Shown: positions 22,011 through 35,229, numbered from the stretch's first letter. The stretch is DNA of 64,000 nucleotides from Diogma glabrata (GCA_963693315.1 OY856188.1:162089630-162153629), one strand, 5' to 3'. Notes: a model not told the origin generated them from the sequence alone. Numbers and translations are program-made.

Positions 22011-22960
22011 TCAAGAATTAAGGAATATTTTCTTTGAAAATTTGAAAATGTTTTAATTGCAATAAATAAATATTGAATACACATTTTCAAAAGTTTTCCT
22101 AAATTGCTAGATACTTGTATTTTTTGAGGTGTAAAAGTTTTTTGATTTTAAATTATGTGTGGTGGTATTGTAGTTGTAAGGTAGTGAGAAAGTGAATTTG
22201 CTCTTCTGTAAATTTAATATGTTATTAAAAGTAGTTATAACCAAATTAAACAAAGCTGTTCCAATATTGCATTGATAAAGAAGATTCGGTTTATGTATTT
22301 AATTTGGTTTGATAATTTGTTTGAATTATTCTGTTTCTACTTAAATTTTTTATTTAAACTAATATGACACATCCAATTCTATTTGTACGCAAGACTGTCT
22401 GATCCCGAAATTTACCTATTTCTAGCTGATATACCTGCTGCTTGAACTTTTTGTATGAAAATTGATTATCTCATAAACTATAAATCCTGAAATTTAAGAT
22501 GCGTTTAAAACTATAACCTCTGTTAAAGATGGGAGATACAACATTACTAAAATTGTTTATGTTTGTTTTACGGGGTTGCGATGCAAGGCCTTTAAGAAAA
22601 TACCTTTCTAAATGCTGAAAACTCTATAGTTACAAATTGGTTTTCGAAATCCACAAGTAAATATAGGCTCTCAAACTTCCTGTCTTCACATTCTTTCTCC
22701 CAGAAACGTAATATAATAATCACAATAATATAACGAACTCACAAACTTAGCTCTGTAGAATTCTGTCCTGAAAATTGTAATATTATAATACAAGGACTCG
22801 TAAAAAACAACTATCCAAAACACCTGATTAACAAATACATCAACAAATTCATCAAATCCCAACAAACTCTTTCTTCCCAATGACGTCCCAATTCTAGCCA
22901 CTCCCTTTTATCAGACTAAACTCCGATCCACCAACCACTATCACACCCTTATTATATTTA
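22011..22960. other. Non-coding stretch with dispersed repeat
   Basis: No gene. About 22376-22456 (ACTGTCTGATC, TTTCTAGCTGATATAC) matches the reverse complement of about 44310-44375, a second dispersed repeat pair shared with the AT-tract neighbourhood. Confidence 0.45.
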
Positions 22961-23384
22961 TTTATTTATTTATTTGAATAACATATTCACAAAACAATTA
23001 ACAATATAAAAATTTATAATAAAAATTAATAATAAAAATTAAAATGTTCACTAAAAACAATAAAAATTTATAATAAAAATAAAAATTTACAATAAATACT
23101 ACAAATTTACTATACAACAAGACTGAAATTTACCTAAATAAAATAAAATGCTTTAAATACAACTATGTTACATATGTATACTATATTTTATTTACAATTA
23201 TTGAAGTTATCTATTTATATACAACATTTTTTTATTACATTTTTTGGTTTGTTCAAAACTAAACAAGATAGTATAATTTTTTAAAAAATTAATTAAAATT
23301 AATTAAAAAAATTAATTAATTAAAAGCACCTTATTCTTGTTTACTGAGTCTTATTATTTTGTATTTTTTGCATTTAAGCATTTC
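22961..23384. repeat. Low-complexity A/T sequence
   Basis: TTTA tetranucleotide repeats near 22955-22975 are followed by repeated AATAAAAATT and TTAATTAA blocks. No coding potential. Confidence 0.6.
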
Positions 23385-24300
23385 GAATGCTTTGCTTTTA
23401 TCATCTGTAGTATATAAAAACTAAATTTTAGAGTAAGATACATTCCATTATATACATATCAGTGGTTTAATAAAAACCATTTTTAAAATTAATAATCTAA
23501 CTACAGAAAAATATAAAATATAAAGCAAAATGAATGAATCTAATAAAACAATAAAACAATTAAACCATTAGAGAAAATTAAAAAACAAATTAAAAAATTA
23601 AAATGATTTTGACAAAAGAAGTAAAACTAAATAATAACAGTTTTATGGGGTGTCCCAAATGGGTGGATCCTTCATAAATTAGTCATAAATTATCTGTTGT
23701 TTGGCGGTTTTTTAATTATTAGGTTAAATAATTTAGATTTTATGTTTCCTTCTTTATTGTTCATCAGGATACCGGGGTTTAATTGATTTTCTTTTTCAAT
23801 GAAAAAAGATTCATATGCTTCGAGGTGTTTTGGATTATTAATCTCTTTTATGAGCTCTAAATTTGATGGTGACGTGTTGTGGTTGTTTTCCACCATATGA
23901 GCGGCAACGCTAGAATTCTCAGCTCTTTTGTAGTTTATTTCTGTAAGGTGTTCTTTCTGACGTTGTCCTATTTTGCGTTGAGAAAGGCCAACATAAAATT
24001 TTTCACAGTCGTTGCAGGGTCTTTTATAAATACCTGGTTTCTCATTTGGCTCTTATTTCTTTTGTCAAAATCATTTTAATTTTTTAATTTCTTTTTTAAT
24101 TAACTCTAATGGTTTAATTGTTTTATTGTTTTATTAGATTCATTCATTTTGCTTTATATTTTATATTTTTCTGTAGTTAGATTATTAATTTTAAAAATGG
24201 TTTTTATTAAACCACCGATATGTATATAATGGAATGTATCTTACTTTAAAATTTAGTTTTTATATACTACAGATAATAAAAGCATAGCTTACGAAATGCA
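23385..24300. mobile_element. PLE relic flanked by inverted repeat arms (about 190 bp)
   Basis: 23385-23577 and 24100-24300 are inverted copies (for example TAAACCATTAGAG against CTCTAATGGTTTA, and TTTTATCATCTGTAGTATAT against its complement). Between them lies a minus-strand GIY-YIG fragment. Inverted pseudo-LTR arrangements are known for Penelope-like elements, which would explain the arms. The element has lost its RT. Confidence 0.65.
23690..24050 (-). pseudogene. GIY-YIG endonuclease fragment of a third PLE
   Basis: The minus strand from about 24035 reads GIYKRPCNDCEKFYVGLSQR, then GQRQKEHL, SVAAHMVENNH and ELIKEINNPKHLEAYESFF. This is a complete-looking GIY-YIG nuclease domain (GIY, YVG, R, H and E positions). 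At least one reading-frame change separates the first part from the ORF at 23896-23690. The domain type matches the nuclease that PLEs use for target cleavage. No RT is left. Confidence 0.7.
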
Positions 24301-24339
24301 TATATAGTAAAAAATAAAAAATAATAAAACTCAGTAAAA

Positions 24340-26215
24340 AAGAATAAGGATGAAAAACGTGATCTACGCAGGTGAAAAAGTCGAAATTTGAACTTGACCA
24401 TTTTTGATTTTCCTGAAACTTGGCATATAAGTAGTATGGACAAAATAAAAAATACCACTTATTTTTAAATTTTTTTAAAGTGCATAGTTTGAGCATGGGG
24501 CACCCAATATGCATGAAAAATTAAAATTCTGCCAATCCGATGTAACTTTGAAATAAAATTGCTCAAGAACGGCTATACCGATTTCATGAAACTTTTTTTG
24601 TTTGATAGATGATTGATTAGTCGTTTGAAAAAAAGTTAATTTATTGTTTAAATAAAAATATTAAAAAAAACTTTTTTAAAGATGGTGCTAGGGTCAAAGA
24701 TCAATTGGAATTTAATTAATTTTTTTTCTGAAAATAGTTCTATCCTTACTCTAAAATATATCAAATTCACAAAGAGGCTAAAATTCTTGTTTTTCGAGAT
24801 ATTTAATTTTAAAGATTTTTAGTACGGCTGAAATTCGAATTTTTCTTCATTTTTTCAAACAACTTCCATTAACAAAAAATTTTAAAATCAATTAAATTTT
24901 AACTTTTTTTTGAATATAGTTCTAACCTTCTTTTAAAATATATCAAATTTACAAAGAGGCGTTAATTCGTGTTCTTCAGATATTTAATTTTAAAGATTTT
25001 TAGTCCGATTAAAATTCAAATTGTCCATTTTTTTCTCGAACTTCAGTAGTTAAAATTTTTTGATGATAAAAATTGTTCGAAAAAATAATGAACAATTAGA
25101 ATTTTAGAATGACTAAAAATCTTTAAAATTAAATATCTCAAGAACACGAATTAACGCCTCTTTGTAAATTTAATATATTTTAAAGGAAGGGTAGAACTAT
25201 ATTTAAAAAATAAAAAAGTGTACGCATGGAGGGATCAGTTTTTATTAATTTGTTAATTTTTATCTATTTTTTGATCCACGGGTGTGACAACCCCGCGTAC
25301 TCCAGTCCCTGTTATTCGCACATGAGTTAACGTGAGATATCACATACCACTGGCAATAGCAGTGAGATATCACTAGCCAAGGTGATATCTTAGGGGTGCT
25401 GGCGGATGAACTGTATTCAGTCAACGGTAGCACTCTCAATCTTAGCTAATGAATATTCCTTGATGCTGGAACGCTGTAGCTTGCTCGAAGAAACGAGCTT
25501 TCATATAACTATATATCTGAGCTTTAATCATTGAAAAATATACTGCGTCCCATAATCAGGGATTATGCCATTAGCTGGACTATTGGCAAACCAATTTTAG
25601 TTTTGTTCTGCAAATTTTTAAAACAAATTTGCTTTTTATCTCTTATTTTATTTTTATTTTCCCTATCCTATCACGAAATATTGGCCTATGTCATATTTTA
25701 TATATGATAGGATTTATAGTTTAGTTGTCCATTATTTAACAAAAAATATTAAAAAAACAAAAAAAAACAGATTTGCGTCCATTAACATCCTTAGAACGCA
25801 TGTTGTTGTGGGACCTTGGTCTTAAAAGGTTTTTATGTGTTGTTGTGACACATATTGTAATGCCTACTACACATCACATTTTATTTAAAAAAAAAAAAAA
25901 ATTATAAAAACAATAAATTAATTTTTTTTCAAACGACTAATTAATCATCTATCAAACAAAAAAAAGTTTGATGAAATCGGTATAGCCGTTCTTGAGCAAT
26001 TTAATTTCAAAGTTTCATCGGATTGGCAGAATTTTCATTTCTCATGCATGTTGGGGTGCCCTCTATGCTCAAACTATGCACTTTAAAAAAATTTTAAAAT
26101 AAGTGGTATTTTTTATTTTGTCCATACTACTTATATACCAAGTTTCAGGAAAATCAAAAATGGTCAAGTTTTCACAACTCTGTCTAGAACACGTTTTTCA
26201 TCTAAGGTGCTTTTT
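24340..26215. mobile_element. Nested inverted-repeat (foldback) element
   Basis: Left arm 24340-24672 and right arm 25915-26215 are inverted copies, with shared blocks such as TTGCTCAAGAACGGCTATAC and CAATCCGATG. Inside them a second set of repeats (ATATCAAATTYACAAAGAGGC) occurs twice directly (about 24758, 24942) and once inverted (about 25155). The short ORFs in the arms are mirror shadows of each other. No transposase is visible. The centre (about 25260-25880) holds unrelated dispersed repeats. Confidence 0.7.
25290..25890 (+). repeat. Dispersed repeat with poly(A) tail
   Basis: CGTACTCCAGTCCCTG (about 25294) has a relative at about 36550. The 3' end, GACACATATTGTAATGCCTA then CTACACATCAC and an A-run, has relatives at about 15612 (+), 36135 (-) and 63940 (-). 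A conserved 3' end plus a poly(A) tail suggests a short retroelement (SINE-like or truncated non-LTR). No tRNA-like promoter was recognised. Confidence 0.5.
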
Positions 26216-26396
26216 CATTCATTTTTTAAAAAATTTGTTTATTCTATTTTTAAAAGTATTTTTACATATATTTGCGTCGTATAGTTTTATAAATTTATTA
26301 AAGTTATTAATTCCCCGATTTATCGGCTCGTTATTGCCATAATCAATTCTGTGTTGTACTTCTTTCAGACAGCTAGAGTGCCTTGTTTGTCTTATA

Positions 26397-27108
26397 TTGT
26401 CATTTATTTTAACCTCACCATTAAAATATGATTTTTTCCTTATCTTCGTCGATAATTTTTCTAACAAAATTAAGAGAGTACTAAAAGGGTTTCTACCTAA
26501 TGACAAAATTAAAATTGCCTTCAGACCAGGCAACACAAACCACCAAAAATTTTTTACCAAGCCTAAAGACCCAACACCGAAAAACCAGACCTGCAATACA
26601 GTATACAAGGTAAATTGCAAAGGATGTGTGAGCTGTTATATTGGAGAATCCTTCCAATATTTTAATAAAAGGTATGAACCAACATTCCATCGGCTCTAAA
26701 ATAATGTTAAATTCCTCAGCAACAACATCTAACAAAACCAACATGATACCATCAGTCAATCCTTCACCAACATCTGCTCCTGTCTTGATTATCAATCCTG
26801 CTCCTGTCCCAATCAATAGTCCAAACCCAAATTTACTCCAAACTTCTCCCAATCCTACCCAATTAATACCCACACCCCTAGACACTCCCAAAAGAGATTA
26901 CACCACTGCATTAGGTTACCACATAGGTGACACCACTCATACTTTCGATGAAGAAAACCCGAAAATACTTTGCAGGGAAAAAAAATTATTCAAAAAGAAT
27001 CACGAATGAATCGTCATTTATTCTTTCATTTGCTAGCTCTATAAACAAAAAATCCGATACAATGGGAATGGCTAAAATTTACACCGACCTCATAAAACCA
27101 AACACTTA
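26397..27108 (+). pseudogene. Fourth PLE fragment: GIY-YIG with Pro/Ser/Asn-rich insertion
   Basis: Frame 3 (26397-26699) reads KPKDPTPKNQTCNTVYKVNC then YIGESFQYFNKR, the first half of a GIY-YIG domain. After frame changes (26641-27009, then 26927-27109) come ALGYHIGDTTHTFDEENPKI, SKRITNESSFI and IYTDLIK, the second half. Between the halves is about 70 residues rich in Pro, Ser and Asn (PSVNPSPTSAPV and so on). The frame changes show that the copy is broken; the RT is missing. Confidence 0.65.
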
Positions 27109-27212
27109 ACCTGGTGAACATTAAACTACCTCAGTCTTACAAAGTCTCCAATTCTCTCATTAACACACACAATCAAATTAATTGTTTTGTTATCAGTAAA
27201 CATTAAAATTAA

Positions 27213-27430
27213 TTATCGGTTGTAATACCACGAGTCATTGAAATTTTTACTAAATTTTTTGATTTTACGAATTAAATTATTTAGCAACACTGCGAATCAA
27301 AGCGCACAATAAACCACGAGTCCGAAGGACGAGTGGTTTAAGTAGTGGTTTGATTGAGCAGTGTTGCTTAAAAATAATTTAATGAGTAAAATTGAAAAAT
27401 TTTAGACAAAAATTTCAATGAAGAGTGGTA
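27213..27430. repeat. Imperfect palindromic element (about 220 bp)
   Basis: The arms begin AATACCACGAGTCATTGAAA and end TTTCAATGAAGAGTGGTATT. The centre contains AAACCACGAGTCCGAAGG and its near complement. Probably a small foldback MITE. Confidence 0.65.
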
Positions 27431-28085
27431 TTTAATGAGATAATTTTTTTAAAATTATAATTTTATTTAAAAGATAATAATTATTAGTTTCTAAATAAAG
27501 TTTTTTCTACAAATTATTCAGCTTATAAAAAATTATGTAAAATTGCAAATAGTAAAAATGTCCGTTTTCATTCATAAATGATTGCTTGTTTATGTTTATT
27601 TGTCAAACATATATTACAAATTTATAGCATTTATGCGCCTACTAAGATAAAATTATATTTCATTTTGTTAGAAGAAAAAATGACAACAAAGAATTTTCAT
27701 AACGACAAAGCAAAATTATCGACGACAAGAAGAATTGCCGACAGTAAAAACAAAGCCTACTGTTAAAATACCATAGTTTGTATGAATGAAAAATAAAATA
27801 TCTGACAGCAAAAAAAAAAAGTCAGACAAGTGCGAATAAAATTCGCTCGTCAAGGGTTCCGTGAATGTAAAGAAAACAATATCAAAATAATTTACATAAA
27901 GTTGTGTTGTAAAGGGTTTATATTGCCAGACCATAGACACATAAAAACTAAATGGTTCATCGTAAATATCAATAGTTAATGTCAATCTCATCTAAATTGA
28001 TCGAAATGATATAAAAAATATTACTTTAGGTTAAATGATATCCATAGCTATTTATGGTAGCTAAGGAACGACTCAATTCTGTTAA
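27431..28085. other. AT-rich non-coding stretch
   Basis: No supportable gene or repeat. Short ORFs on both strands overlap each other and lack domains. Confidence 0.5.
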
Positions 28086-30520
28086 ACAACGACGAAATTT
28101 AGGGGTGGAGTGGTGTTAACGCTAAAAATAGGACTTTTTTGACAATAATTCAAAAACTATGCATCGCAAGATTCTAAAATAATTGTAATGTTTCTTAATT
28201 TTGGTGTTCTTTCAAATGACACTCATGCGAGCCAAAAAACCTTTTTTTCACGATTCCCCACTCCTATTCCCTAAACACGTAGAATTAAAACTACTTGAGG
28301 CTTCGCTATATTTTTCGTTAAGGGTTTATCAAATTTCCTATCTCTATGAATTTTTTCAAATTTTTCTGTCAATCAACGAAGAAACGTATAGGGGGGGGGG
28401 GGACCAACTTTTGTTGCACTTTTTTGAGAATAAATCAAAAACGGTGCATCGCAAAATTCTAAAAAAACTGTATTGTTTTTTAATTTTGGTGCTCTATCAA
28501 ATGACATCCCACTCATGCGGGTCAAAAAACAATTTTTCACCCTTCCCCACTCCCATCCCCTAAACACATAGAAATAAAATCACTTGAAGCTTCGCTATAT
28601 TTTTCGTGTTCCATAGAATTATAGGCTCATCACTTTACTAAAATTTTCAGTTCTTTCTATAGCAACAATTTTTTTGTGTTAGATTACATAAGTTCGACAT
28701 TTAGGTCGGTGCTTGAAAAACAACGTATAATTTTAACAATATTTAAAATTAACAAAAGATCAATGTTTGGCTTAAACAATAGCATATTAAACAAATATTA
28801 ACCCTAAAATAATTGCAGGTTATCGAACTTACCATTCAATTAAAACTCAACATTTTCTAAAGTTATACAAGAAATTTAATAAACCAGTAATTATGAATGG
28901 ATTACAAACGTGGGTCTTAACACAACCTAACAAATCACATCAATCTGATTTGAACCTTGAGAATTTACGCCACCTTTTGGGCCCACTTATGGCATACAAT
29001 ACAATACAATATACAATAGATAGTAAAGGACCGTGATAATTTTGAAATAAAGTCTTCTTTCTTTTGGATAACTGGCTATATTCACTCTAAAAGAGTTGCA
29101 AAATTAAGAATTGCTCTAAGAATCAGTATAAAGGATGACATGACTAAAAATGTACACGCCAGTCCCACTCGATATTGCTATTCGGGTTAAAAAAGCTTTA
29201 TTTCACCTTACCATTCCTACCCTTTCAAAACGATTAATAAATATTTGATACACGGGGGGACGGTCTGAATTTTGAACATTTTTGATCATAACTCAAAAAC
29301 TGTGCACCGCAAAATTCTAAAAAAAATTGCAATGATTTTTAAATTAGGTGCTCTTTCAAATGACACTCCATTCGCTTGGGTCAAAAAAAGTTTTTTTTTA
29401 CCCTCTCTACCCCGGTGCCCTAAACACACAGAAATATAATTATTTGAGACTTCGGTATAATTTTCATACAAAATTTACCAAATTTCCTAGCTCTATAAAT
29501 TTTTCCAAATTTTTCTGTCAATCAGTGTCGAAACGTAGGGGGGGAACGGTTTGAATTTTGCACTTTTTTGTCCATAACTCAAAAACTGTGCACCGCAAAA
29601 TTCTAAAAAAAACTGCAACGAATTCTAAATTAGGTGTTCTTTCAAATGACACCCCACTCGCTTGAGTCAAAAAAGTTTTTTTTTTACCCTCTTTACCCCG
29701 GTCCCCTAAACACTCAGAAATATAATTATTTGAGACTTCGGTATAATTTTCATACAAACTTTACCAAATTGCCTAGCTCTGTGAATTTTTTCAAATTTTT
29801 CTGTCGATCAGTGTCGAAACGTAGGGGGGGGGAACGGTTTGAATTTTGCACTTTTTTGTCCATAACTCAAAAGCTGTGCACCGCAAAATTCTAAAAAAAA
29901 CTGCAACGAATTCTAAATTAGGTGCTCTTTCAAATGACACCCCACTCGCTTGGGTCAAAAAAGTTTTTTTTTTACCCTCTTTACCCCGGTCCCCTAAACA
30001 CTCAGAAATATAATTATTTGAGACTTCGGTATAATTTTCATACAAAATTTACCGAATTGCCTAGCTCTGTGAATTTTTTCAAATTTTTATGTCGATCAGT
30101 GTCGAAACGTAGGGGGGGGGAACGGTTTGAATTTTGCACTTTTTTGTCCATAACTCAAAAGCTGTGCACCGCAAAATTCTAAAAAAAACTGCAACGAATT
30201 CTAAATTAGGTGCTCTTTCAAATGACACCCCACTCGCTTGGGTCAAAAAAGTTTTTTTTTTACCCTCTTTACCCCGGTCCCCTAAACACACAGAAATATA
30301 ATTATTTGAGACTTCGCTATAATTTTCATACAAAATTTAGCAAATTTCCTAACTCTGTGAATTTTTCCAAATTTTTATGTCAATCAGTGTCGAAACGAAG
30401 GGGGGGGGAACGGTATGTTTTTGACAATAACTCAAAAACTGTGCATTGCAAAATTCTAAAAAAAATTGCAATGATTTTTAAATTAGGTGCTCTTTCAAAT
30501 GACACCCCACTTGACCACAT
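28085..30520. repeat. 288-bp satellite-like tandem repeat
   Basis: Six to seven copies of a unit of about 286-288 bp, marked by CTGTGCACCGCAAAATTCTA (near 28151, 28438, 29293, 29579, 29867, 30155, 30430), TCAAATGACAC and GTCGAAACG followed by a G-run. The three central copies are nearly identical, and the outer ones are diverged. About 28600-29220 interrupts the array with unrelated sequence. ORFs here repeat every 288 bp and are shadows. Confidence 0.88.
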
Positions 30521-31160
30521 TTTAAATAGTGTTTTTACCCCTCCTCATTTCCACCCCCTTAATAAATCTAATTATGAGAATATGACACTTTTATATATTT
30601 TTTATTAAAACTGTACTAATTTTTCTATCATTCCAAATACATTTGAAAATTTTCGATCAGTTAGGTTCGGAGCTAATCGAGTTAAGAAAACACGAAAAAA
30701 ACGTCATTATTCAGAATTATACAAAAATTGGTGAGGTGTAAAATTCCAAGATAAATTTTTAAGGAATACTGAAATGAAGCCCTTTCATATGATACCCTAC
30801 TTGAATCTATAAAAAAATCTATTTTCTCAAAGGTCTCACATCGAACCCCTGTAAACCAAACGAAAACCACTTTAGTTTTATTTGTATTCGTCATTTCATG
30901 TGGACAGATTAGTTTTATACGCACCTCAAATTTCAAGTCCATAGCATTTATAGTTTACGAGATAATCGATATAATGTGAAAAACTCGTTTTACTCTCACC
31001 AATAGTGTTCCGTATAAAAAACGGAACCCTAATTATCATCTAAATTAATTACCATCTGTCCGAGGATAAATATGATTATCATCTAACAACTTTAGTCAAA
31101 TTTAAATTTTAAATGTTAGCAATTTTTTGTAATTGTGATTTTAAGCTTTTTACTTTTAAT
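30521..31160. other. Non-coding stretch
   Basis: No gene. A small inverted motif (GTTCCGTATAAAAAACGGAAC) lies near 31008; similar GGAACCC tails are common at the ends of insect dispersed repeats. Confidence 0.45.
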
Positions 31161-31162
31161 TA

Positions 31163-32645
31163 ATTACTTCGGTCTAAAGTATTACATTCATGAGCCAAAA
31201 GTGAAATTCTTACCCCCACTTTTTTTTGGCATTTCTTGACGTTTTAGGACCTACTAATTCTAAAAAAGCAAAAAAAATGTATGTCTGTCTGCTGGAGGGA
31301 TTTTAAAAATTTTTTTTTCTAAAAATAGGTATACTCACGTGACAGATACAAAAGGACGCTGTGTTCGATAACTGTACCGGAAGTGTGTCAAAAAAATCAT
31401 TAACTGTGTCAAAAAACAGCAAATTTTCATATTTTTGGCTTAAAAAACGTTCATTTTAAGTGATTACGAGTAGGAACATTGAATTTGGAGAAATCTTGAT
31501 GGTAGGGATTGGTATGTGGGATTGAAAACTAGATTATTGCATTATAATTTTGTCAAAAAAATGTGTCAAGTGTGTCAAAAGAAAGATTTTTATTTATTTT
31601 TTTACTCAATTTTTGGGAAAAAAAAATAAAATTAATTATTTATTTGACATGAAATTTTATTATTATTATTGAGAATTATGCCATTATAAGTTTGTCAAAA
31701 AAATGTTGTCAGGTGTGTCAAAAGGATGATTTTTATTTATTTATTTTTTTCCTAATTTTTTGGAAAAACAAAACTAATTATTTGTATGACATGAAATTTT
31801 ATTATTAATATAGAGAATTATGGCATTATAAGTTTGTCAAAAAATTAATGTCAAGTGTGTGTCAAAAAATGATTTCATTTATTTTTTAAAAAAATTTGCT
31901 GTTTTTATGACGTAAATGTAATTCAAAAGAATAAAATTGTACATGGAAATTTTTCTATTTGTTATAGTTTTTGAAATATTTTTGGAATTTTGAAAAAAAG
32001 TTTGTATTTTTGATTTTGTAATAATTTTTGCAATATTTTTAGAATTTTGGAAGAATTTTAATTTTTGATTTTGTTATAATTTTTGGAATATTTTTAGAAT
32101 TTTGAAAAAAAAGATAGGATTTTTTTATATATTCTTAGAATTTTGAAAAAAGTTTCAATTTTTGATTTTGTAAGAATTTTCGGAATATATTTCAAATTTT
32201 TGAAAAATTTTAAATTTTTGATTTTATTATAATTTTTGGAATTTTGAAAAAAGTTACAATTTTTGATATTGTTATAATTTTTGCAATATTTTTAGAATTT
32301 TGAAAAAAAATAGAATTCTTTTATAAATAATTTTATAATTTTGAAAAAAGTTTCAATTTTTGATTTTGTAAGAATTTTTGGAAAAATTTTAGAATTTTAA
32401 AAAATTTTAAACTTTTTATTTTATTATAATTACTTCGGTCTGAAAGACCTAAGTATTACATTCATTAGCCAAAAGTGAAATTCTTACCCCCACTTTTTTG
32501 GCATTTCTCGACGTTTTAGGACCTACTGATTCTAAAAAAAGCAAACAAAAAAATGTATGTCTGTCTGCCGGCCGGTCGTCATTACCTACGAAATCTAGAA
32601 AACCGATGGAGGGATTTCAAAAATTTTTTTTTTCTAAAAATAATT
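31163..32645. repeat. Directly repeated 170-210-bp segment with minisatellite between
   Basis: The segments at 31163-31328 and 32428-32640 share ATTACTTCGGTCT, CCAAAAGTGAAATTCTTACC, TTTAGGACCTACT and ATGTATGTCTGTCTG. Between them and beyond (about 31960-32900) lies a degenerate repeat built on TTTGATTTTGTTATAATTTTTGG, the inverse of that at 4.13-4.51 kb. AGACCGAAGT near 35219 is the inverted counterpart of ACTTCGGTCT and may mark the far end of a composite element. Confidence 0.6.
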
Positions 32646-33034
32646 TTTGGAATATTTTTAGAATTTTGAAATATTTTAATTTTTTGATTTTATTATAATT
32701 TTTTTAACTGTGGAAAAAGTTTCAATTTTTGATTTTGTTATAATTTATACAATATTTTTAGAGTTTTTGAAAAAAGTTTTAATCTTTGATTTTGTAACAA
32801 AACAGTTGAAATCAGTTTGAATTTTTGATTTTATTTAATTTTTACAATAATTTTAGAATTTTGAAAGAAATATGAATTTGTGATTTTGAAATATTTTCTC
32901 GAAACGCTAAATAGAGAAGTTTTTGAGTAGTTTGCTGATGGTATAATTTTTTCACTAAATTATGTTAATTTATGATCTGTTATAATTTTCCGACAACGTA
33001 TTGATGATTCGTGTTAGTTTTGTAATACATATTA

Positions 33035-35086
33035 GTGGAGTCATATTAGCATTTTATATTGATGTAAAAGAAAAGTTGACTTTTTTTTTGTTTTATGTTA
33101 GGGACATGAAAGTTAGTGGGCATGTAATTATTTAGCAAATTTGGAGGTCCGGAAGGGCCTCAAAAATGGCAAAAACTGGTTTTTTGATGTTTTTTGAGTA
33201 GGTTGCTTCACTATTTTTGAAATATTTCGGGCTCTAATGATCATAAAAAAAATTGAAAATGTTTGTGATTAAATTTTGAATTCATCTAGGGTGGTTAGAT
33301 ACTCTAAAAGTGTAACCTAACCTCAAAAAACCGAATCGCGTGACTTTTTTTTTCTCCTAAATATATGATAAGGGGCGGAAAAATCGTTGAATTTTCATGA
33401 AAATTTCAGGGAACATGTATTTTAATAGTCTTAATATGGGATTTTATTTTTATGAAAAATTTTAATTTTTACAGCCACAATTGGAATTTTTCGTTATATT
33501 TGGCAAATGGTGCCATTTCATGAGAAGTCATCCTAAATAAAATTTTTTTTTAATTTGTACTTTTTTTTATCTACTTTAACCTAAGTATAATTAAAATTAT
33601 GTTGCCTTAATTTAAATGCTCATTTTTGGGCATGAAAAAAAAATTAATTTTTGCATTTTTTTGACATTTTACCATACATACGGTATTATTTATGCTATTA
33701 GCATGTATTTTGCATAAAAGTGAAATATGCAATTCAAATTAATAAAAAATATTTTTTTAAATTATACATAACCTACAAAACTTTTTTTTCTTGCAATGCC
33801 CCAAGTTGCTTTTGGTAAATAATTAAAATTAAACTAAAACTAACAAAATATATGACATAATAATACAAAATAGCAGTTGAAATAGTATATAAGTAATAGT
33901 TTAAGCAAAAATTGTAATAATAATTTAAACTGAGGATGACGTAAGTCGAAATCGATATTCAATAAAATAAAAAATCAAATTCAAATTGTTACTATAAGGA
34001 AGTTTATATTATTATTAATAAAATAAAAATTTTAAAAATAAACAGCAAAAAGTATATTTTTAAATATTGCGTTTTAATTCAAAAGTGAAAAAAGCACACA
34101 AACAGTGAAAAATATGGAAAACCATAATAACACATATAGAATTTTCAATTGAAAACACAATTGGCGTAAAATTATTTATGCTGTGTATTTTATATGTTAG
34201 TAAAATATGTTTGAAAATATTTGAATATTACATTTTTTCAAAATCTTATATCAAATATTTACAATAATTGTAATAACATTTTAATTATTTACCAAAAGCA
34301 ATTTAGGGCATCGCAAGGAAAAAAAGTTTTGTAGGTTATGTATAATTTAAAAAAATAATTTTTATTAATTTGAATTGCATATTTCACTTTTATGCAAAAT
34401 ACATGATAATAGCATAAATAATACCGTATATAAGGTAAAATGTCAAAAAAATGCAAAAATTAATTTTTTTTTCTTGCCCAAAAATGGGCATTTCAATTAA
34501 GGCAACATAATTTCAATTATACTTAGGTTGAAGTAGATAAAAAACAGATTAAAATAAAATTCATTTTGGATGACTTCTCATAAAATGGCACCATTTGCCA
34601 AATTTAACGAAAAATGCCAATTGTGGCCGAAAAAATTAAAATTTTTTCATAAAAATTAAATCCCATATTAAAACTATTAAAATACATGTTCCCTGAAATT
34701 TTCATGAAAATTCAACGATTTTTCCGCCCCTTTTCATAAATTTGGTAAAATACAAAAAAAAGTCACGCGATTCGGTTTTTTGAGGTTAGGTTACATTTTT
34801 AGAGTACCTAGCCTCCCTCGATGGATTTAAAATTTAATTACAAACATTTTTCATTTTTTTTTTGTATATGATCATTAGTGCCCGAAATATTTCAAGAATA
34901 GTGAAGCGACCTACTCAAAAAACACCAAAAAATCAGTTATTGCCATTTTTAAGGCCCTTCCGGACCTTCAAATTTGCTAAATAATTACATGCCCACTAAC
35001 TTTCATGTCCCTAACATAAAACAAAAAAAAAGTCAACTTTGCTCTTACATCAAATATATCACTCTTCTTTACTAATATGACTCCAC
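33035..35086. mobile_element. 2.05-kb foldback element with about 790-bp arms, TA-flanked
   Basis: The ends GTGGAGTCATATTAG and CTAATATGACTCCAC are inverted and flanked by TA on both sides (33033-33034, 35087-35088). The arms continue inward to about 33830 and 34280 with high similarity (for example GGTCCGGAAGGGCCT against its complement). The loop of about 450 bp has no ORF. TA flanks suggest a Tc1/mariner-type mobiliser, but no transposase is present. Confidence 0.8.
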
Positions 35087-35229
35087 TATATCTAAACAGA
35101 GATAAAAAATACATTTACTTTAACAAAAAGTTATGTTTGATATACATCGCTGCCAAAAACTAAAAACCATGTCCTCATAAAAGTTTTTTGCCGAAAACTA
35201 TATCAAAATCCTTAACCCAGACCGAAGTG

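Noticed and set aside
28798..29190. Two open stretches preceded by a splice-acceptor-like TTGCAG
   Set aside because: They are in different frames, have no recognisable domain, and are too short to support an exon call.
29286..30608. Series of similar 79-132-aa ORFs on both strands
   Set aside because: They recur every 288 bp and are frames of the satellite unit.
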